Assembly: GCA_007125835.1 (NCBI GenBank)
Contig: SLCJ01000299.1
Location: forward strand, 1-11,226
DNA from: Verrucomicrobiales bacterium
Lineage (GTDB): Bacteria; Verrucomicrobiota; Verrucomicrobiia; Verrucomicrobiales; SLCJ01
Direction of reading: 5' to 3'
DNA: 11,226 bases
Part shown: positions 6,528-11,226 of the stretch, piece after piece
Position numbering within the stretch: position 1 is the first letter of the stretch
Layout: every line of letters begins with the position of its first letter
Notes under the pieces: model-generated
Database searches by the model: none
What the model was told of the DNA's origin: nothing
Seen by the model: only the letters and a program-made list of their open reading frames with translations
Translations under genes and position numbers: made by a program

Positions 6528-7424
6528 ATGTATTCCCGCATCGCCACACTGCTTCTGGCCGCCTCCAGTTTTGCCATAGCAAGCGCCCACGAGGCCACCA
6601 CCCCCGAACCCAGCGCCCCGGATCAGATCCGCGTCGTCTCGCTCAACATCCGCTTGGACCACCGCGGCGATGGCGAAAACAGGTGGTCAAAGCGCCGCGC
6701 AACCGTCGCCGAATACCTCGCCGCTGAATCTGATGTCGCCGGGCTGCAGGAAGTGCTGCCGAACCAATGGGAACACCTGCGCGCCGACCTGCCCGACTTT
6801 GACGGCCTCTTCAGAGTGCGCCATGCCAACCCAGACGCCCGGGACGAAGCATGCCCCATCATCTGGCGACGCGACCGCTTCTCCAAAATCGACGCCGGCA
6901 CCTACTGGCTCTCTGAAACACCGGACCAACCCGGCTCCCAAAGCTGGGACAGCAGCCTCCCACGCATCGTCACTTGGGTGAACCTCCGCGACCTCGAAAC
7001 AGACACCGTCTGGCATTTTTCCAACCTCCACTACGACCACCGCTCCGCCCAAGCCCGCGAGCAGTCCTCGCGTCTCATCGCCACCAAAACCGCCGACCTA
7101 AGGGGCCCCGTTGTCGTACTTGGCGACTTCAACGCCGGGATCGACGCCCCGCCCGTTCGGCTGCTGATCGATGAACACGGATTCGCCGACACCGCCGGCC
7201 TGAAGGCAGACAAACTGCCAGGCACATTCAACGGCTGGCGGCCCGAGGGCCCGTTCCCCCATATCGACTTCATCCTGATCCGCGGACCGGTGGAAATTTC
7301 CTCTGCCGCCGTTGCCCCACGCGTGCGCACACCCTCTGGCGGATGGATCAGCGACCACTTCCCCGTGGCCACCACACTCCGCTTCCTGCCAACATCCCCG
7401 CCCCACCGGGATCGCACACCTTAA
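6528..7424 (+). CDS. Secreted endonuclease/exonuclease/phosphatase-family hydrolase
   Basis: The frame is open far upstream (to 6024), but the ATG at 6528 begins a signal peptide (MYSRIATLLLAASSFAIASA, cleavage near residue 20) and the family domain starts soon after, giving 298 residues. The metal-dependent EEP fold is shown by VVSLNIR at 36-42 (Asn40), GLQEV at 72-76 (Glu75), NLHYDH with His168, GDFN at 199-202 (Asp200, Asn202), HIDFIL at 245-250 (Asp247) and SDHFPV at 275-280 (His277). All expected catalytic positions are present, so the enzyme should be active. EEP enzymes cleave phosphodiesters in nucleic acids, phospholipids or inositol phosphates; the substrate cannot be read here. Export points to scavenging phosphate or sugars outside the cytoplasm. 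It ends 27 nt before the ThuA-cytochrome gene, probably in one transcript. Confidence 0.9.
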   Translation: MYSRIATLLLAASSFAIASAHEATTPEPSAPDQIRVVSLNIRLDHRGDGENRWSKRRATVAEYLAAESDVAGLQEVLPNQWEHLRADLPDFDGLFRVRHANPDARDEACPIIWRRDRFSKIDAGTYWLSETPDQPGSQSWDSSLPRIVTWVNLRDLETDTVWHFSNLHYDHRSAQAREQSSRLIATKTADLRGPVVVLGDFNAGIDAPPVRLLIDEHGFADTAGLKADKLPGTFNGWRPEGPFPHIDFILIRGPVEISSAAVAPRVRTPSGGWISDHFPVATTLRFLPTSPPHRDRTP

Positions 7425-7451
7425 TTGCGACCTCATCCCCCATTCCGAGCA

Positions 7452-10400
7452 ATGTCAAAACCGCCGGCAGCCCTTCTTCTCGCCGCCGCCATCCTGCTCC
7501 TCCCCGGAGGGCGTGTGCTGCCATCTGACCAAGACCAATCAGCAGAGGATGGCCGGCGTTTATCCGTTCTATTCCTCGGGGCTCCCACCGGAAACAACCC
7601 CAGCCACGATCCCATCGAGCGCTATCGGGTAATCCGCCAGCACCTGGGCATCCATGGAATTGATTTCACCTACACCGAGGATCCCGCCGATCTCCGGCGC
7701 GATGTGCTCGACCTCTTCGACGCCCTCCTGATGTATGCAAACTGGGACCAGAACGGCCCAATGAATCCCGACTGGGAATCCGCTCTGATCGGATACGTCG
7801 AAGACGGCGGCGGATTTCTTCCCATCCACAGCGCATCCGCCTGCTTCGGCGCGTCCGATGCTTTCGTCGCGCTCGTTGGCGCTCGCTTCCTCTCGCACGG
7901 CGAGGGCGTGTTCCGTGCCCGTATCGTCAACCCGGATCACCCGATCATGCGCGACTACGAAAGCTTCGAAGCCTGGGACGAAACATACGTCCACGACCGC
8001 CACGCCGATGACCGCACAATCCTCCAACTGCGCGACGACGAACCATGGACATGGGTCCGCCACCAAGGCAAAGGCAGGGTATTCTACACCGCCTATGGCC
8101 ATGACATGCGATGCTGGGAACACCCGGGTTTCCACGACCTGCTCCACCGCGCCATTCTATGGACCGCTGGCGACGAAGCTGCCACCAGACTTGCCGCCCT
8201 CTCCCTGCCTGAGGTGGAAATGGAGGAAATGCTCCTGCCGGGATACCAGACCAAGGAAAAGATCACTTCCGGACAAAAGCCCCTCGCTCCCAGCGAATCC
8301 ATCAAACTCGCCCAGGTGCCCACCGGCTTTGAACTATCCCTCTTCGCCCACGAACCTGATATCGTGAATCCAATCCACGTCGCCTGGGACCACCTGGGCC
8401 GGGCCTTCGTCATCGAAACCGTGGATTACCCCAACAACCTCCAGGATGGCAACATCGGCAACGACCGCATCCTGCTCTGCGAAGACCGCAACGGCGACGG
8501 AAGCGCCGACACATTCACCGTGTTTGCCGACGGTCTCTCGGTGCCAACCTCCATGGTTTTCGCAAATGGTGGCGTAATCTGCACCAACGGCACCGAGATT
8601 CTGTTTCTCCAGGACACCACAGGGGACAACCGGGCCGACGTCAGACGCGTCCTTTTCGACGGCTTCAAAATGCACGATACCCATGCTGGCCCGTCCAACC
8701 TGCGCTACGGATTCGACAATTGGATCCATGCCACGATCGGCTACTCCGGATTCGAGGGCCAGGTAGGCGACACCAAACACAGCTTCTCTACCGGTCACTT
8801 CCGCTTCCGCCCGGATGGCAGCGAACTCGAGTTCCTGCAAAACACAACCAACAACACCTGGGGCCTGGGCTTCACCAGCGACTTCGACATCCTCGGCTCC
8901 ACAGCCAACGCAAACCCGTCATGGTTCGCCACATTCCCAAAAGCTGTCTACCTCGCTGCCGATCTCGAAGCACCACGCACACCGCGGGCCGACGACAACC
9001 CCCTGTTCTTCCCAATCTCCACCGATATCCGCCAGGTCGATGTCTTCGGCAGATACACCGCCGCCGCCGGGCACTCGTTCATCACATCATCCCGCTTCCC
9101 CGAATCATGGCGCGAACACCTCGCCATGGTCGCCGAGCCCACCGGAAAATTAGTCGGTTTGTTCGCCACCAAACGCCACGGTGCGGGATGGATCTCACGC
9201 CAACTCCCCAACAACCTCTACAATAGTGCCGACGCTTGGAGCGCCCCAGTGCAAGCCGAAACAGGACCAGACGGCGCCGTCTGGATCTGCGACTGGTACA
9301 ACCTGATTATCCAGCACAACCCCACGCCCACCGTCGCCGCCGCAGGTGTGGATTTCCAAACCGGGCGCGGCAATGCCTACGAAACTCCTCTGCGCGACAC
9401 CCGCCACGGCCGCATCTACAGAGTGTTTCCCGCCGGCTCCCCCAATGATCAGAACCCAGGCCTCAATCCTGCCCAACCAGAGGGCCTCGTCGCCGCACTG
9501 GACCATCCAAATCAGTTCTGGCGCCTTCAAGCCCAACGCCTTCTCGTCGAATCTCGCGCACACTCAACCAAGCCTGCCCTTCGCCAACTGATCGCCGGCC
9601 CCCACGCCCACGCCGCACTGCACGCCTTTTACGCTCTCGATGGCATGCAGGGCATCGATGAATCCACCCTCTCGGCCGCCCTCTCATCTACCCATCGCGG
9701 ATTGCGACGCGCCGCAATCAACCACCCCGCATCGTGCGCCTTGTTGCTCACTCATTTCACCCAAATCAATGTATTCGCAGCCGCCGACACCCGCGAACTC
9801 GCCGAACTTTTCGTTGCCCTCGCACGCCAACAACCCTCGCAAGCGGTCGGAGCCTCGCTGCTTTTCACCGCTCTAGCCCAGAAAGACGCTCTCGCCACCG
9901 ACCAAGTGCTGGCAGATGCATGGCAAATCGCCGCCCGCCGCCACGCTGTGGGCGTGCTCCTCGCCGCATCCGAATTACACCTCGACGACAGCAACACCAA
10001 TGCGCTCGATCCCGATGATCCTGAATCCATGTTGGCCGGAGTCGCCCAGTTCGTCGCCGAACACGCCACCCCGGAGGATAAAAATGAACTCACAGGCGCC
10101 CTCGCCCGCACAACCTCCTCCACCCCCCGAAAATGGGTCGAAGCATTGCGCGCCGCCCCTCCAGCCACACCCATCACCGCCCGCCAACACCAACCCGATC
10201 CCGCAATCCACCAACGCGGGGCCGCCGTCTACACGAGGTTTTGCATCGCCTGCCACGGTCCCGACGGCCGCGGAGTCCCCGGCGCATTCCCCCCGCTCGA
10301 TGGCTCCCTGCGCATCGTCGGCGACCCATCCGTGCCCATCCGTATCACCTTGCACGGAATGACCGGACCGATCGACACCCCCTCCGGACAATTCAATAAC

Positions 10401-10586
10401 CCGATGGCCCCACTCGGACATCTCTCCGACACCGAGATCGCAGATGTACTCACCTATGTCCGCCAGCACTGGAACAACGACGCACCCCCTATCCAAGCCG
10501 ACACTGTGGCGGAAATACGCGCCGCCCACCAAGACCGGGCCGCGCCTTGGACCCAGGAAGAACTCGCCGGGAACCAAGAGCCGTAA
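7452..10586 (+). CDS. ThuA - PVC-type dehydrogenase - HEAT - cytochrome c multidomain protein
   Basis: The ATG at 7452 opens a signal peptide (LLLAAAILLL), giving 1044 residues; a TTG nine codons upstream is less likely. Residues about 36-240 are a ThuA domain, a glutamine-amidotransferase-like fold of trehalose-utilisation proteins: DALLMYANWD, FLPIHSASACF (His126), FYTAYGHD (His217). Residues about 290-660 form the beta-propeller of PVC 'putative membrane-bound dehydrogenase' proteins (TIGR02604 type), with VAWDHLGRAFVIETVDYPNN and calcium-loop-like EDRNGDGSADTF. Residues about 677-890 are HEAT-like, beginning LDHPNQFWRLQAQRLLVE. Residues about 916-1010 are a class I cytochrome c: CIACH at 931-935 and Met985 in NNPMAPLG as likely sixth ligand. 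The protein must be exported for heme attachment. It probably oxidises a carbohydrate or alcohol and passes electrons to its own heme; the substrate is unknown. Confidence 0.9.
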   Translation: MSKPPAALLLAAAILLLPGGRVLPSDQDQSAEDGRRLSVLFLGAPTGNNPSHDPIERYRVIRQHLGIHGIDFTYTEDPADLRRDVLDLFDALLMYANWDQNGPMNPDWESALIGYVEDGGGFLPIHSASACFGASDAFVALVGARFLSHGEGVFRARIVNPDHPIMRDYESFEAWDETYVHDRHADDRTILQLRDDEPWTWVRHQGKGRVFYTAYGHDMRCWEHPGFHDLLHRAILWTAGDEAATRLAALSLPEVEMEEMLLPGYQTKEKITSGQKPLAPSESIKLAQVPTGFELSLFAHEPDIVNPIHVAWDHLGRAFVIETVDYPNNLQDGNIGNDRILLCEDRNGDGSADTFTVFADGLSVPTSMVFANGGVICTNGTEILFLQDTTGDNRADVRRVLFDGFKMHDTHAGPSNLRYGFDNWIHATIGYSGFEGQVGDTKHSFSTGHFRFRPDGSELEFLQNTTNNTWGLGFTSDFDILGSTANANPSWFATFPKAVYLAADLEAPRTPRADDNPLFFPISTDIRQVDVFGRYTAAAGHSFITSSRFPESWREHLAMVAEPTGKLVGLFATKRHGAGWISRQLPNNLYNSADAWSAPVQAETGPDGAVWICDWYNLIIQHNPTPTVAAAGVDFQTGRGNAYETPLRDTRHGRIYRVFPAGSPNDQNPGLNPAQPEGLVAALDHPNQFWRLQAQRLLVESRAHSTKPALRQLIAGPHAHAALHAFYALDGMQGIDESTLSAALSSTHRGLRRAAINHPASCALLLTHFTQINVFAAADTRELAELFVALARQQPSQAVGASLLFTALAQKDALATDQVLADAWQIAARRHAVGVLLAASELHLDDSNTNALDPDDPESMLAGVAQFVAEHATPEDKNELTGALARTTSSTPRKWVEALRAAPPATPITARQHQPDPAIHQRGAAVYTRFCIACHGPDGRGVPGAFPPLDGSLRIVGDPSVPIRITLHGMTGPIDTPSGQFNNPMAPLGHLSDTEIADVLTYVRQHWNNDAPPIQADTVAEIRAAHQDRAAPWTQEELAGNQEP

Positions 10587-10697
10587 TCCCGATCCCAAGG
10601 TTGCAAGACGCTCCACCCCCACCAGCATGGGACATCACACCCCCATCACCCCTCCAAAACCAGAGGGCTGACAAAACATCAGAACGCGGAAGAGATG

Positions 10698-10740
10698 GCC
10701 CCTGACGCATTCATTGCGTGGGCTGGATGGTTTTGTTTTT
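10698..10740 (+). terminator. Candidate intrinsic terminator after the ThuA-cytochrome gene
   Basis: GCCC (10698-10701), a three-base bulge and ACGCA (10705-10709) can pair with TGCGT (10715-10719) and GGGC (10720-10723) around a five-base loop. After seven bases comes TTTTGTTTTT (10731-10740). The T tract lies on the plus strand, right for ending the operon that stops at 10586. The bulge and the gap before the T run make it weaker than a textbook case. The rest of the 206-nt convergent spacer (10587-10792) shows no gene. Confidence 0.4.
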
Positions 10741-10763
10741 CGCACCACCTCCCGGCGCGCGGC

Positions 10764-10803
10764 GACCGCTTCGCGTCGGTCTCAAGCCGGACTCAATCCG
10801 GCT
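10764..10803 (-). terminator. Two hairpins at the xylB stop, no T run
   Basis: AGCCGGA (10785-10791) and TCCGGCT (10797-10803) form a perfect 7-bp stem with a five-base loop that contains most of the xylB stop codon (10793-10795). Just beyond, CGC (10767-10769) and GCG (10773-10775), flanked by GAC and GTC, form a second small stem. On the minus strand no run of T follows either, so this would be a 3'-end-stabilising or factor-dependent site rather than a classic terminator. Confidence 0.3.
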
Positions 10804-11226
10804 CGTGGAAGAATTCCCGACATGCCGGATAGAGCATGCGGAATTTTTGATAGTGCCGCTCCATCGTTTGGCTCCCTGCCGCATCGGGGACCACCCGGGA
10901 CGCACCATCCAACACCCCGGCGCATGCCGCCTCCACATCCGGCTGCAACCCCGCACCCACCGCCGCCAACAACGCCGCTCCGTGCGCACCCCCCTGATTC
11001 GTCAACGGAACCGTCAGCTCGCAACCAAGTGTATCGGCCAGAATACTCCGCCACAGCGGACTCGCCACCCCGCCTCCAGTGGCAACCACCTCGCTCGCAC
11101 GGATTCCCAGCGGACGCATCAATTCCAAACTGTCGCGCAAACCAAACGCCACCCCTTCCAGCACCGCCCGTGCAATATGCTCGCGCCCGTGGCGCAACGT
11201 GAGACCCACCAGCCCGCCTCGAGCCA
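10793..11226 (-). CDS. xylB: Xylulokinase (FGGY family), C-terminal part, 5' end outside window
   Basis: About 144 C-terminal residues of an FGGY sugar kinase are visible, reading in from the right edge. The frame continues upstream of the GTG at 11209 as ARGGLVGLTLRH, so that GTG is internal, not the start. XylB phosphorylates D-xylulose to xylulose 5-phosphate for the pentose phosphate pathway. The segments GLTLRHGREHIARAVLEG, VAFGLRDSLELM, GGGVASPLWRSILADTLG (the FGGY C-terminal nucleotide-site glycine motif), GGAHGAALLAAVGAG and the ending ERHYQKFRMLYPACREFF match xylulokinase closely. Another FGGY kinase with a different sugar is possible because the N-terminal sugar-binding domain is not seen. 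The gene converges on the ThuA-cytochrome gene with 206 nt between their stops. Any xylose isomerase partner would lie outside the window. Confidence 0.88.
   Translation of the reverse strand, partial: ARGGLVGLTLRHGREHIARAVLEGVAFGLRDSLELMRPLGIRASEVVATGGGVASPLWRSILADTLGCELTVPLTNQGGAHGAALLAAVGAGLQPDVEAACAGVLDGASRVVPDAAGSQTMERHYQKFRMLYPACREFFHEPD

Noticed and set aside
7569..8147. 192-codon frame on the minus strand
   Set aside because: It is antisense to the ThuA domain and shows no recognisable domain, membrane segment or signal peptide.
9975..10628. 217-codon Gly/Val-rich frame on the minus strand
   Set aside because: It is the shadow of the cytochrome c part of the large gene, where CIACH and the Met ligand are clear. 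No independent motif was seen.
10793..11209. Complete small gene starting at the GTG at 11209
   Set aside because: The frame continues upstream to the window edge with xylulokinase-like residues (ARGGL), so it is the C-terminal part of a longer kinase.

Overview
The window is GC-rich, densely coding bacterial DNA. I place it in the PVC superphylum, most likely Verrucomicrobiota. The grounds are family content: a very large secreted protein joining a ThuA domain, a planctomycete/verrucomicrobial type membrane-bound-dehydrogenase propeller, HEAT-like repeats and a c-type cytochrome; a secreted SHD1-domain protein; a small PUR-alpha-like protein; and SecG plus lipid A and heptose enzymes of a diderm envelope. 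No rRNA or marker gene fixes the taxon, so this is inference. No IS element, phage gene, tRNA, rRNA or CRISPR array was seen, and no stretch over 300 bases lacks a gene.

Left half (1-4846), all on the minus strand and read right to left: a secreted SHD1-domain protein, secG, a lipid A-type acyltransferase fused to a WaaF-like heptosyltransferase, tsaB, and an RluA-family pseudouridine synthase cut by the left edge. Gaps are 57, 82 and 82 nt, and the last pair overlaps by one base (TGATG), so this looks like one operon for envelope biogenesis, secretion and RNA modification. A sigma70-like promoter with a small inverted repeat near its predicted start lies upstream, inside a 242-nt divergent spacer (4847-5088).

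Right half (5089-10586), all on the plus strand: bioD (dethiobiotin synthetase), a PUR-alpha-like nucleic-acid-binding protein, a 66-residue lipoprotein, a secreted endonuclease/exonuclease/phosphatase-fold hydrolase, and the 1044-residue ThuA-dehydrogenase-HEAT-cytochrome c protein. The last two are 27 nt apart and both exported, so they are probably co-transcribed. A candidate terminator follows. From the right edge, converging on it, is the 3' part of a xylulokinase gene (xylB) on the minus strand. The exported redox protein, the exported hydrolase and the sugar kinase together hint at carbohydrate oxidation, but no substrate can be read from the sequence.

Most striking are the two fusion proteins. 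Smaller points are a BioD P-loop with Gly in place of the usual Asp, a cluster of CTGATCCG octamers in both orientations around the lipoprotein-hydrolase spacer, a repeat in the bioD downstream spacer, a very acidic SecG tail, and a general lack of strong Shine-Dalgarno sequences.
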